Shown here: in pieces, positions 1 to 11,000 of the stretch | Layout of the letters: every line of letters begins with the position of its first letter | Position numbering within the stretch: position 1 is the first letter of the stretch | Source of the DNA: Durusdinium trenchii | Lineage: Eukaryota > Sar > Dinophyceae > Suessiales > Symbiodiniaceae | Assembly (NCBI GenBank): GCA_963970005.1 | Contig: CAXAMN010021396.1 | Coordinates: 62,001-126,000, forward strand | Length of the DNA stretch: 64,000 nt | Direction: 5' to 3' | The notes under the pieces: model-generated | What the model saw: only the letters and a program-made list of their open reading frames with translations | Database searches by the model: none | Told to the model about the DNA's origin: nothing | Translations under genes and position numbers: made by a program

Positions 1-1863
1 TTGTTGTCCGTTCCGCACAGGGTTGAACCCGTATGTGCTCGTGCTTACACATGTATTTTGAGTTTTTGGCGCTGCATTCATTCACAGCCTTCTCGGCTTG
101 CTCAGTGTAAACACATTCTAGCGTCCGCTAGTCTGCCCAAGCATAGCTTACTGCAGCAGGTCCAACAAGCCTTGGCCTTGTTCCATCTCGCCCTCTCACC
201 TAATCTTGATTTACTTTTCTTCGACGTTGTCATTCCCATCCTTGAGGTTGGTGTGCGTGACATCCGTCGCCTTTTGCAGTCTCTTGCAGTACAATACTGT
301 TATGAAAGATCCGCTGACCAGAAACGAAAGGACTTGATTCGCCCTAAGGGCTTTTTGGACCCCTTTCTGTCTAAAACCTTTTACAGAATGTACAAGCAGC
401 TTCCAAACGACCTCAACCTGCTGCCTTATTATGAATCCCAGCTGGTAGGTTGCACCTTGACGAATGATAGGCTTGCTGCCGCCAATTTAGTAGAGAGCAA
501 CTTGTGTAGGTTCTGTAAATTGTCACCGGAGTCAATGCCTCATTGGATTTTTGAATGTAGTGCCCTTCCGATGCCTCAGCCCCCGCAGCACGAACTGGGG
601 GACAATTTCCCCATGTTAGGCTTGTGTGAACATCCAGTCGGCATTTGTAAGCATCGATTACAGTTCACTACTCTTGCCAATGATGTTCCCGGTATTCTTG
701 ACCCTTCACTGCGGCGAACCCCCTTTTGGACGGATGGATCAGTTTTTCTGACAGAGTCATTTTGGCTCACAACCGCAGGATGCAGCATTGTCAACGAGCA
801 TGGACAATGTATTCTTGCTGAGAGAGTCTGTTTTCCTTCCTTGTCCTCTTACACCGCTGAGCTCTTTGCTATATATCGGTTGGTTTTTCTTTCCACATCG
901 TGTATTGACATTTTTACTGACTGCCAAACGATTGTGCGACAGTTTGGTCAACTACTTTCAGCTGGTTATGTTGACCCGTCATGGAGCCTGCAAGTGTTGT
1001 GGAAGGCTATTTGGGCTGTTTATATCCAACGGGCACATGTAGTTGGTGAACCCATCCGACTCCATTGGATTCCAGCCCATATCGGTGAAGGGATGCCAGA
1101 TTCTTGTATTACACCCGCGTTTGCAGCTGCGCACCACACCACAGTGCAGCACATTTTGCTCAACCGAATTGCAGATAGGGAGGCCAAGAAGATTGCGCAA
1201 CAATTTCTTCCAGTTGAGATTGTGACTTTTAAGAATCTGCAGCATTCTGTTTATGCTCGCCATGAGTTTTTGGCCCAGTTGAATCATTTTGCTACACCTG
1301 AACCTCATGTGGCCGAGACTTCGGGCGGAGATATCCCGATTATTGATGAAGGTGCTTTGTTGCGGAAGAAGTTTCCGCGGTGGTGCTGGAATCAAAATAT
1401 TGTTGATTTTTCTTGGAAGGCTACTCCCGGTGTTGATTTTTCCTCGCCGTGGTTTCGGAAGCATTCTGACCAAGATCTTCGTGTTTTTTCAGACTTCACT
1501 AGGTCTCTGGCATGGCGTGTCGGAGCTCTTTTCTGTACATCTTACATGGAATTGGCCTTTCTTTTCCACAAACGTGGTTTTACACTTGAGGCTTGTACAG
1601 GGGACAACATCACTTATCGTGATCTCGCTTTTTGGCTGCGGCGTATGTTCGTTTATATTGGAAAGCTCGAAGCACAGACGATCTTTCCTGGCCGTACGTG
1701 CTTGCAGACTCATAAGTCGGAAGGGCGCACCTTTCCACAAGGTGCGATTTTGGGCGCTGTTCCCTTTTTCAGTGATGCTGAACTTTCTGGGTTAGCCCTC
1801 ATGATGGACAGTGGATGTTCGAAGAATATTTCCTCGTGGGAGATTCCTCTTATCTCCCCTTGA
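1..1863 (+). CDS. Non-LTR retrotransposon ORF2, C-terminal part (zinc knuckle + RNase H), cut by the window edge
   Basis: Open frame of about 620 codons already open at base 1, so the true start and the reverse transcriptase lie outside the window. Seen: a zf-RVT-type knuckle C-x2-C-x8-H-x4-C (about residues 169-186), then an RNase H domain with WTDGSV (D245), YTAELFAIY (E287), IFTDCQ (D307), HWIPAH (H360) and NRIADREAK (D392), that is the full D-E-D-H-D catalytic set. About 200 further residues have no recognised motif before the TGA after base 1860. Known: this order (RT, zinc knuckle, RNase H) is typical of LINE ORF2 proteins, where RNase H removes the RNA strand during target-primed reverse transcription. 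The RNase H looks catalytically intact, unlike that of the second LINE at 37380. No poly(A) or target duplication was found to fix its 3' end. Confidence 0.85.
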   Translation: MLSVPHRVEPVCARAYTCILSFWRCIHSQPSRLAQCKHILASASLPKHSLLQQVQQALALFHLALSPNLDLLFFDVVIPILEVGVRDIRRLLQSLAVQYCYERSADQKRKDLIRPKGFLDPFLSKTFYRMYKQLPNDLNLLPYYESQLVGCTLTNDRLAAANLVESNLCRFCKLSPESMPHWIFECSALPMPQPPQHELGDNFPMLGLCEHPVGICKHRLQFTTLANDVPGILDPSLRRTPFWTDGSVFLTESFWLTTAGCSIVNEHGQCILAERVCFPSLSSYTAELFAIYRLVFLSTSCIDIFTDCQTIVRQFGQLLSAGYVDPSWSLQVLWKAIWAVYIQRAHVVGEPIRLHWIPAHIGEGMPDSCITPAFAAAHHTTVQHILLNRIADREAKKIAQQFLPVEIVTFKNLQHSVYARHEFLAQLNHFATPEPHVAETSGGDIPIIDEGALLRKKFPRWCWNQNIVDFSWKATPGVDFSSPWFRKHSDQDLRVFSDFTRSLAWRVGALFCTSYMELAFLFHKRGFTLEACTGDNITYRDLAFWLRRMFVYIGKLEAQTIFPGRTCLQTHKSEGRTFPQGAILGAVPFFSDAELSGLALMMDSGCSKNISSWEIPLISP

Positions 1864-3087
1864 TTCCTTGATGATTTGTGTGTTTGTAGGTCGCTTTTGG
1901 TTCTGTCTCACACTGTACAACATGCGCTGTCTGACCATGCGTGTCAGCAGTGCCGTGGACCTCCGTCCTAACAGGGGACTTCGTCAGGACAGGCCGCGAG
2001 TGGGGTGGTGAAGAGGTTTTGATTGATCCAATTGGAGGGAAGTGTTCTTTATGAATCAAGAGTCTACATTTTGGGTGGGGACAGGATATCTTCGTGTTTA
2101 AGAGATGCACAGGATGAAGAGACTCAATGATCGTTTGCCACATGGGCTGGTACCAGGTAGCGAAGCGACGCATGCCACACCCAGGCGCACCGCGCGTGCA
2201 GCAGAGAGGATTTGGAGTTGGAACTGAATTTCTAGCACAATATGCTTAAAGTCCTGCAACCACCATGGGGATGACTCCAAATACTTAAAAACCCATCCGC
2301 GCCGAACCTTTTTCCAACCCACCCAGGCGGCAATCCGTGGCGAGCAAGGTGGCCGAATGCAAGGCGTCCGTTTGGAGGTTCTCGTGGAGACGAACACCTG
2401 CGTTTTTTGTGCATATTTGGTGCAGAGCTTCAACGAAGCCGCACCATTTTCAGACGTGTTTTGTCGTTTTTTGGCGTGTTCAGCGAGCGGGGTTTGGAAC
2501 CTGTCCGGCACCGGACTTAAACGGTCTGACATAAGCCTATATATATATATATAGATGCTCTTCCATATTTTGTACGACTTGCATGCAATTTGCATATCTA
2601 ACGTGTAATCCAATTCAATTCACCCAGAAACAAAGTTGTAATGCTCACGAAAAAGTTGCATATGGTTGTTTCGCTTTGAGCGGCAGTGAAATCCGACCGA
2701 TTCTGTTCAACCTGAATTGAAGATACAAAGAAGGGAGAGGGGAAGGGTGGCCGTTGTGCGGTTGTGGGATGCCACAAAAATGCTTCTCAAGGGTCTTTTG
2801 CACCTCTTCGAGAAAACACAAAAATCCCAAACACATTTGTTTCAGAACTGAGATCCCGGGCACTGTACATTTTCATCCTATGTCTCTTTAGTGGCTAGGG
2901 GACATGCAGGGCACACACATGCAGGGTACACGGATTAGACTGGACTTAGATAGCACAAGCACCCTCGGAGTCCACATCATCCAACTGTGGTTTATTCTCT
3001 ACTCCTACGGGAAACAGTGCATGTCTATACACCCCTCTGTCCAGCGAAAACAGGTAGGTGAAGCGGACCCGGTAGGGCCTTCTGTCA
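1864..3087. other. Non-coding stretch between LINE fragment and first candidate exon
   Basis: No supported gene. It contains a short (TA)n tract at about 2538-2553. Short open stretches on both strands show no motif. The LINE 3' UTR presumably occupies its start, but no poly(A) tail is visible. Confidence 0.5.
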
Positions 3088-3166
3088 GGCTCGCTTGGCC
3101 GAGCTGCAGGCCATGAAGGCTCAGAAGTTGGAAGAGGAGGCGATGTTGGCGAGCTTTCTGAAGTTG
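3088..3166 (+). CDS. Candidate upstream exon, coiled-coil
   Basis: After a 3' splice-like TCAG the plus strand reads ARLAELQAMKAQKLEEEA and continues with a Leu/Lys-rich helix. The Ala/Glu/Lys/Leu periodicity and the acceptor fit a coiled-coil exon. The 3' end is uncertain (a GT follows TCTAAA near 3167). It probably belongs to the N-terminal region of the SNF2 gene downstream, but the connection is inferred. Confidence 0.4.
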
Positions 3167-3369
3167 TCTAAAGTTGACAAAGACTTTTCCAACATTTTCC
3201 AAGAAGTTTTCACATGGGGGCCTGGTGGGAGAATGAAGGAGCATATGCATGGACGACAATGAAGGATCATATGATTGGAAAGCACTGACATCTCCACTGA
3301 AAAGCGCTCGCTGATTGTAGCCAACCAACAAGCGGGGTAAGCGAAATCGGTGGCAGATGGCCCGGTTTC

Positions 3370-3376
3370 AGAAGAA

Positions 3377-3408
<32 letters not shown>

Positions 3409-3546
3409 AGACGAAGAAGAAGAAGAAGAAGAAGAAGAAGAAGAAGCAGCAGAAGCAGAAGCAGAAGCAGAAGCAGAAGCAGAAGCAGNNNNNNNNNNAA
3501 GCAGAAGCAGAAGCAGAAGCAGAAGCAGAAGCAGAAGCAGAAGCAA
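3370..3546 (+). repeat. (GAA)n then (GCAGAA)n microsatellite with an assembly gap
   Basis: A pure-purine GAA tract (about 3370-3445) passes into a GCAGAA hexamer array. Ten Ns at 3489-3498 interrupt the array, so its true length is unknown. In one frame it would read poly-Glu then Glu-Ala repeats, in others poly-Lys/Gln or poly-Arg/Ser; none is supported as coding. Confidence 0.9.
3489..3498. other. Assembly gap (10 N)
   Basis: Ten undetermined bases inside the GCAGAA array. A round number of Ns in a repeat suggests a scaffold join or collapsed array rather than a measured distance. Confidence 0.98.
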
Positions 3547-3711
3547 CAACGATGGACCTGGGGTTTGTTTTCGCTTAGTATTCCTATCGGCCCGGTTGAA
3601 TCCGCGGCCGAAAGACAATATCCCAAAGCGCAGTAACGGTCGAACGACCACCATTTGGTGCAGCTCATCGCTCCGGAACCACTGGGGCATCCTTCCCTCG
3701 TCCCTTGGAAG

Positions 3712-3771
3712 GACTACATGGGGGCCCACGAAGCCAAACAGATGATCCAGGAGCAGGAGAAGAAGTTGCAG
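3712..3771 (+). CDS. Candidate upstream exon, coiled-coil
   Basis: Acceptor GGAAG then GAC TAC ATG; reads DYMGAHEAKQMIQEQEKKLQ, 20 codons in phase 0, followed by a GA donor (gacagc). Composition and splice signals match the confirmed exons downstream (AG|G acceptor, GA donor). Likely part of the N-terminal helical region of the SNF2 gene; assignment is inference. Confidence 0.45.
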
Positions 3772-4454
3772 GACAGCACGGCAGTCGTGTCGTCCATGGT
3801 GGGATGTTGCACCTGCTGTGGAGAAATTGGATGTGTTGCACCTGTTTTGTCTCAAACTATTATCCTAGGTGACACGCTCAAAAACCAGGCACAAAACAGG
3901 CACAAAAACCAGGTGAACCCGAGGCTGCGTGAGAATCAGTATCAAACACATCGGGTCTTTTGGGTGGATGCCGGACGACTCGAGGACACCGTGTTTTTTT
4001 GTCTTTCCGTCGCTTTTCGCATCTCTCTGGGCACCGAAGCCTCTGCAAAAACCACTTGGGAAGACTGATCCAAGAGCACCGTGCTTTTCCAACCCTTTCA
4101 GCAGTTTCTTCGTTGGTCTCATGGGATCCTCATCTCCCTGCACCTTCTCCACGTGCCATTTCTGCCATGGACCGGTGTGATTCAGGCCCTTCGAGTTGAA
4201 GGTGTTCCCACTCCCAGTGACCGTGCTGCACCGGGCTCCTCCGCCGGGTGCCCCGGTGGTTTTGGGGCGACCGAGCTCCGTCGGCGTCGCGGGCCGCAGG
4301 TTTGACATGGAGGTGTTTGGATTCTCTCCACTCTTTGACTGACTGCCAGTGCTGTGGTGTGTAAGTGTGCTGTGGAACCGCAAGTGCGGTGTAGCAGGGT
4401 CCGCAAGTGCTGGGTTCAGCAAATGGATCAAATTCCAGATCTATATATACCTGG

Positions 4455-4490
4455 ACCTTCAAGGGGTGTCCAATGGAGGTCCCTTAGTGG
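4455..4490. repeat. Dispersed hairpin-repeat half copy
   Basis: Starts accttcaaggggtgtccaat and continues tggaggtcccttagtgg; the reverse complement of the right arm of the hairpin at 57861-57932 is nearly identical. Here only one arm is present. Confidence 0.6.
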
Positions 4491-4533
4491 TGCAGGGGCT
4501 TCCAGCCAGGTGACCCCGACATGAAGGTGCTGG

Positions 4534-4556
4534 TATATATATATATATATATATAT
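4534..4556. repeat. (TA)n microsatellite
   Basis: About 23 bp of perfect TA dinucleotide repeat. Confidence 0.95.
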
Positions 4557-4700
4557 GTTATATAAGGGATTCTTCGTTTGCTTTTCTTACTTTTGCTCGA
4601 TCTCAAACCGTGCTCCGGGCTGAGGCCTCGGCCCCGCGGAATTGCTGGCGCGCGGGCGAGGAGGCCTCCGAGAGCATGGAGCTCTGCTGGGAGGCGGGAC

Positions 4701-4750
4701 TGGAGACCGGTGGAGACCGGTGGAGACCGGTGGAGACTGGTGGAGACCTG
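4701..4750. repeat. 10-bp tandem repeat, 5 copies
   Basis: Unit tggagaccgg repeated five times with changes in the last two copies. Confidence 0.95.
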
Positions 4751-4932
4751 CAGATCCGACCATGTCTGGTCGACCAACGTGTGATGTCGGGTGGGTATGG
4801 GTGGGTGAATGGTTTTTCTTGGGGTATTACTTCAGAGTAAGAGGTGAAGGAGGTAGATTACAAGAAATGTTGACCGGCTCCTAAAAGGGGGCTCCTTTTT
4901 GGTTTCGTTGGCGACCGTGGTTGAGCCGCCAG

Positions 4933-5062
4933 GGTGAAAGCGCGGGCCCAGAGGGCTCCAACTTGCGCTTTGCGCTTCCCAACGACATCTACGACCGGCT
5001 TTATGGATACCAACGAGACGGAGTGGCTTGGATGGCGCAACTGCTGAACCGACAACATGGAG
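4933..5062 (+). CDS. ERCC6L: SNF2 gene exon 1 of the traced series (Q/I region)
   Basis: Acceptor CCGCCAG|GG; reads from GESAGPEGSN to LNRQHG with LYGYQRDGVAWM, the SNF2 N-terminal helicase motif. It ends in phase 1 at GGAG with a GC donor (gctgggg). The acceptor is the likeliest of two; an AG at about 4950 would also keep frame. Confidence 0.85.
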
Positions 5063-8000
5063 GCTGGGGTTTTGTTCTCTGTGTGCAGGTTGGAAGAGGT
5101 CAGTTTGATAGCATGACTGCTGGTTGCTTTGTTACATGTGCAAGTGCCTATGAACCATCATCATGTGAAGAGGATGAAGCCATAGGACGTGAGAGGTTAG
5201 AAGGTTGGAAGGAGTTGGCTTCAGATTGAATCTGTTGTGAAGAATATGGGTTGTAAGAGCTCAATGCTTGCAGTTGTGACACAGCGCCAGCGGCTACAAA
5301 TTACTACGCCGCTTGTCGCAGGAGTGCTGGCGGATGAGATGGGCTTGGGAAAGACCATTCAGGCCTTGACTGCCCCGTGGAAGGTCAAAAGATCCAGACC
5401 AGACCTTTTTTCATACCCCCCACGCCCATCCCCAAACTCCCTCCTTCAACCCCCCTGTATCGGTTTGGGCCATAGACTCCTCCCCAAACCCGGTTTCGGC
5501 AGGTCTGTGCGCTGCTGAACGGTGCACGGAAGGCGGGGAAGACCCACGCCCTGTTGCTGATGCCCGTGACGCTCTTAGATCAGCTCCTCGGCATCAAAGA
5601 AAGACCTGCACGCTGAGGACCGGGTCGGTCTGTCCCAGGAAACCGTATTGGAGCGGTCAAAGATGGATCTTATCACTACAGTACTAGAGATGGGAAGGCC
5701 AACCAAGCCCCATCATCTGCAACCAGGCCCCATCAGGCCTTAAAGATCGGAAAGGCTACCCTTTTCGATGGATGAAGAGGTGGAGGCCTCGGGAGGCCTC
5801 CATGTTTCACCCGGCCATGTTTTCGACCCTTGAAGGGGGTTCCTCTTTTTCGGCAGAACATTTTGAGGCTGCACGACCTCACAGATTCCAACGGCAAAAC
5901 AAACATGAGAATCACCGAGGGTTTCATGAGGGTTTCATGGGGCACCTAGACGCGAATACTTTCAACGTGCAATTCGATGAAGTTCTTTCGGGGTTGGATG
6001 TTTCATGGTGTTTCCAGTTCTCAGAATAGTGTTCATTAAAGCACGACAACCAGACAACACAGGAAAACACCATTTGTGGAACTGGAAACTCCCTCCGGAG
6101 CCCGCTGCAAGCCCTTCGCAGGGCGGACATCCCAAAACGCACTTCACGCCGAATGCCGCGCCGAACGCCGAATGCCGCGCAAAAACCGACGGGCCTTGCA
6201 GGTGGAGTCGCGAGGCCAGGAGTTGGTGTCCCGGCTGGCCCGTGTGCGCCGGGACCGCGGGGAGCGATGAGGGAGAGACGGAGAAAGAAGAGGAGTCAAA
6301 ACAGATAGAAACGACACAACGAAATGGACTCAGAGGTGAAAAAGATGAGAAAAAAGCACAGTAAACACGTCAAGGACTTGAAATGGATGATGCAATGATT
6401 CACATATGATGTGCGTGCACATGGGGGGTCGGTGCTGCACGGAGTGTAGCTTGGACCTTGGAGTCTTTGTTTTCCACTGAGTTGCTGGAGCACTTGGGGG
6501 TCTTGTACCGATGAAAGCGCCCAACTGCCAAATCGGTCGGCGAGATTTCGGACCTGGAGAGGTCGTGGAGGAAAAAGGGGGAGGTCGACATGGGGAGGTC
6601 GTGGCATTTCAGTGCCATTTTTTCCCAAAAGACATGAGGAAATTCTTGGGGATCGTGCTTTTGTAAAAGCACGTTTTTGTGTTTTCTTTTGTTTGGATGT
6701 TGCAAAAAACACCATATTTCCCCAAAACGCCAGCACTTCACTCTGCCAGCCAGCGCGCTTAAGTGACTTTGTGTTCGGCGCCGGGGACGTTGTAATGGGT
6801 TGAAAAGGGACTTGACTCCAAGTCCAGTCTGCTCAACGGGACTTGGAAGGTACACCTGGGACGTGCGTCGTGGATCACCCAAATCCAGCATATGAACCGT
6901 TCGGGTTCGCCTTTCTTTTCCCCCAAAAACACGGCGTATCGGGGTTTTCTATCGTCAGTTGATCTATTTGGAACTCGATCAGGTACATCTACTATGGCAC
7001 CGTGGCTCAACGCGCCAAAGCTTTGCGCGGCATCCGGCGGCCCATGGGAGGTGTCACACCCGTGCGCTTGGGGCGGACGGTTGTCGGCTTGGAGGCTTGG
7101 ATTCGGGCCAAATATAGGCTTGTCATGGGCAAATACACTCCCGAAAACTCATGTGGACCTGAAAGACCAGTGGTTTTCAGGATCCATGTTAGTTTTCGTT
7201 TCCTCACGTGGGAGCATTCTTTTGATTGATCTCAAGTCTAGAGATCTGTTGTTCTTGGGGATGAAGGATTCCATGGTGGTCACAACCCCTTGTGTGGGCC
7301 TCAGTCATGGTTCGCCAATCTAGTACCGTCGAGAAATAAACCAGGCCTGGCCTGGTTCAGCTGCTTTCTACTCTCGTCCCTTCTCACTGAAACCTGTTTT
7401 GAAGGAAGATGCAGCATCCCATGCTGAAGGGATGTTAGCTTGCCGGCAGACATGTCAGTGTGCCCACGCCGGTGAAGTTGACATCCTCGGGTCGCACAGT
7501 CAGAACATCCAAGACAACCATGTAGTCAATGTGAATGTAGTCAGGACACAACCAGTGTTAAGAACAGTTGTTGCAGACCAGCATGCTAAAGGTCCCCGAA
7601 GCATCAACGCGGATTCATATATATATATATATAATTTTTTCTTGTCACCCCAGTGTCGTCTTTCTTCACTGCCATAGTGGTGGGGCGGGACGTGGTCGCT
7701 CCTCTTGGTCATTGTCACGCAGGTCTCCTGCTGACCTCCTACTCCCTGGCCATCAACTGTGAGGAGCTCTTGCAGGCAAGCCAAGGTCGACGTTTCAAGG
7801 CACTAGGTCGACGCTTTCTGTGTATGCTTTGGAGTCAAAACATGTTTGAAGCCGCGTTGGCGGTCTTCGAACTGGACGGCACTAACTCTGCCAGTGCAGA
7901 AGGCCTCGTGTTTTCCAGCACCTTCACCCCCTTCTCTGTGCTGTGGAAAACTCATGGTAGTCAAGCTGGAAGGAGTTCACCTCGTTCGAAGGAGGACAAG

Positions 8001-11000
8001 GATTGATTTTTCGGTGTTTTTCCTTTGCTTCGAAAACTTGGTCCCTATATGGTCCCTGCGGAAGCCTTCTCACCCCGGCTGAGTCGGGCGCGTTTTTCGC
8101 ACCCCGGCGAGGTGCGGGTGGAGGACGTCCCGGAGCCAGCGCGAAGACGTGGCAGGACTGCCCGCACGCACGGTGGGGGCACTGGAACATCGGGTGCTGG
8201 GTTGTCCGGTGTGAAACATGGGCACAGTGTGTTCCTTTTTTCTGTGTCTTTGAGTGGTTTCCCGACCATTTGGTGCAAGCTTCCCGACATTCTGCCGCAT
8301 TCTGCTGCAGCTCCCGACCAGACTTTGGGATTGTGCGGGAGTGATTTCGACTAGCATTTGCTGGTCGTTTTGCCCAAAAGTATGCTCGCCTGAACCCCCA
8401 TGCTCATGGAGAAAACACTAGAAACATAGGACACAGATGGGCAACAGCTGCTGTTTTCGATGCTTTCCATTATTTCATGTCCCAGATTTTTAAACCATGG
8501 TCTGTTCAGTTACCCAACAGTTTTCATCGTTTCTTTGGTTGAATGATCCCCACGGCCGGCCGCCCGTGGCCGAGGCCCCCGGGCGCCCCAGCCGCGAAGC
8601 GGCGGAAGCTGGATGACGACGACGGGGAGAACGAGGGTGAGTCGGAGGAGGCGTGAGCGGTTTTCCGGTTGGACGGTTGTGGCCAGGCGAATGGGTTCCT
8701 AAGTATTTCTTCATGCAGAAAAAGGGATCGCATTTCGGTGTAGAGTGTGGAGTTGCATTGGTTGAGTGACTTGAAGATTGTGACTACAATGGTTAGGTTT
8801 AAATACAATACTTCAGTGTAGTTCATGGTATATATATATATGATACAATACAAAATGCATCATGCTACAATTTTAATTGCTTAATGCTATACGTTAAGCC
8901 TTAAGTTCATAGTGTTATGCTTCAGTGATCTCGATTTTTCTCCCCAAACGGCTCCTTCCTCCGGGAGGAGCCCGTGGAGCCGGAGCTGCCCGGCGGAGAG
9001 CTGCCGGAGCTGGGCAGCACCAGGCAGAGCTGAAAGATGGGTTGAAGGAAACAACGTCACCCTGGAACCAGTTCTCTCAGTTAAGGTAGACTCTTTTTCA
9101 ATTCCCAACACGTCAGGCAGAATGACGAGTTTTCTTTTTTCTTTCTTAAACGAATCCACTGCCTGTAACAGTCGGTCAACAGGTCTTATCACTCTTTTAG
9201 AGATGGAAAGGCCAACCAGGCCCAGGGTGTCTGGTGACGTCACTTCTCTCGGAGAACGGTGCGTTCGGTCCGACCGGAGCGCCTCGTCGCAGGCCCTGGG
9301 ACTTGGTGATTTGCGACGAGGCGCACAGGAGCCACCGGTGTCCGCCACCGGGAGATGGGGAGGAAAAGGTAAGCAGGCTAGGCTTAGCAGGTTCCAAAGA
9401 ATGCAAAGCCACAAGGCAGTAGTTTACAGAAGCTTTGTTCACAGAAGTCCTATGTTTCTTCTTTTGGTATTGGAGAGGGTTTGCAGACTTTTGATGTTCA
9501 AGCCACACGGAAGATCAAGAGCACCTGGCTCCAGTATGAACTGGATCTCCTATGGCCATTCATCTGCAGTCAAACACACCGTCGTGCCATGAATTTTGGA
9601 CCACCTCTGTCGAGCGGCGGGGCGGAGGATGAAGAACATGTCCTCCTTGTTGGCGAAGAGCTTGCGCGGCCTCAAGTCCCGATGCCGGATCTTGTTGACG
9701 GGAACCCCGGTGCAGAATGCCCTGCAGGAGGGGGACGGCAATAGCATGGGGCCGGGCGTATATATTATATGCACGGCGTATGCTTTTGCCTTGTAAAAGG
9801 CTTAAAAGTCTTTTGAAGACCATATATAGCTGCTATAAAGTTGTTTCTATTTGCCATATGCTTTGGTCTCTTGACATCTAGACCAAGTCATATGGCCATT
9901 CCTTTGGCGAGGTCTCCAGGTGCCACGAACTCTGGGAATAAAATACCTGCTGGCTTCAAAGACTATTTCAAGACATGGACATGGTTGACCTGGTGCTTGT
10001 AATGTAAACATCCTTTGCAAAACAACGATTGGTTCGGTGGCCACTGCCGCGCCACTGACCGCCACGATGGATGCCGTGGGGGTCAGTGGCGACGTCGCTT
10101 CGTGTCGTCATGTCTTCTCGGCCGTCGATTGGAGGAGTTTTTGTTTTTGGGGTTTTCAGACACCTAGGACAGAGGCTGCTAGGACAGATCTAGTAGAAAG
10201 ACGTCCTTCATATCACTGCCGTCCCTTGGGAAAGATTCGCATCGATATATGCTTTCTCCCCGAACGACCTTCCATGTGCAGGACCTGTGGGCACTGATGG
10301 ACTTCGCGCAACCCGGGCTCTTGGGAAACCACGCCACGCGACTGGGACGTGAACAACCACCGAACGGCGGAGTGCGACGTCGCTCTGAGGGTGTGGTATG
10401 GATTGGGGGTGTCCTATTATCTGTAACAGTCGGTAAACAAGTATCACTATTTTAGAGAAAGGCCTTTACTAACCATCATCATCCACTGGGCCCAGGGTGT
10501 TTGGGATCTACTCAAGGTATGGACATGTATGGACCATTTGGATTCAGAACCTCCTGGGCTTTTGGACCAAACACGTGCTTTCTTTGGCAACCATGGAGGT
10601 GTCTTTACGTGCCTGTTACCAAGCCTCGAGGCACGGTAGGTCGAAGCATATGGGCCAGAAACCCTCTTGTTGTGTAGCAGTTCTCTGGGTAGGTCGAAGT
10701 GACCCCCCTGTCATAGAAAAGTAACATCCCACTCAAAATGCGGAAACGGTGAGTTTCCTATCTATTTGGGGACCACGTTTTAGAGTTTCCTTCTGAGTTT
10801 CCGACTTTTCCGGTCTTTGAATTTGGTTCAACAAGGGCACATGGATTCACGCCTGAAAACTGCGAAGAGCTCGGGCGAAGAACACATGAGCCATGTGTTT
10901 ACGGTCCCAACTGCGGCCAAACTTTGCAAATATATCGGTTTTCCACCAGGACTCTCCAACAGTGGCCTGAATGCCGCCATTCGTGCCTGAGATCATCAAG

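Larger units (their letters stand above)
3772..4932. other. Intron-like non-coding DNA with repeats
   Basis: No convincing exon. It contains a half copy of a hairpin repeat (4455-4490), a (TA)n tract (4534-4556) and a 10-bp tandem repeat (4701-4750). A GC-rich patch at 4610-4690 is open in several frames but has no recognisable motif. Confidence 0.45.

Noticed and set aside
979-1473. 164-codon minus ORF inside the LINE fragment
   Set aside because: Antisense shadow of the RNase H region.
3350-3745. Open frames through the GAA/GCAGAA repeat (poly-Glu, poly-Lys, poly-Leu, poly-Ser)
   Set aside because: Low-complexity repeat is open in all frames and contains Ns; no flanking protein motif.
6654-6673. 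20-bp palindrome cgtgcttttgtaaaagcacg
   Set aside because: Short palindromes of this size are expected now and then; no T-tract or gene end to suggest a terminator.
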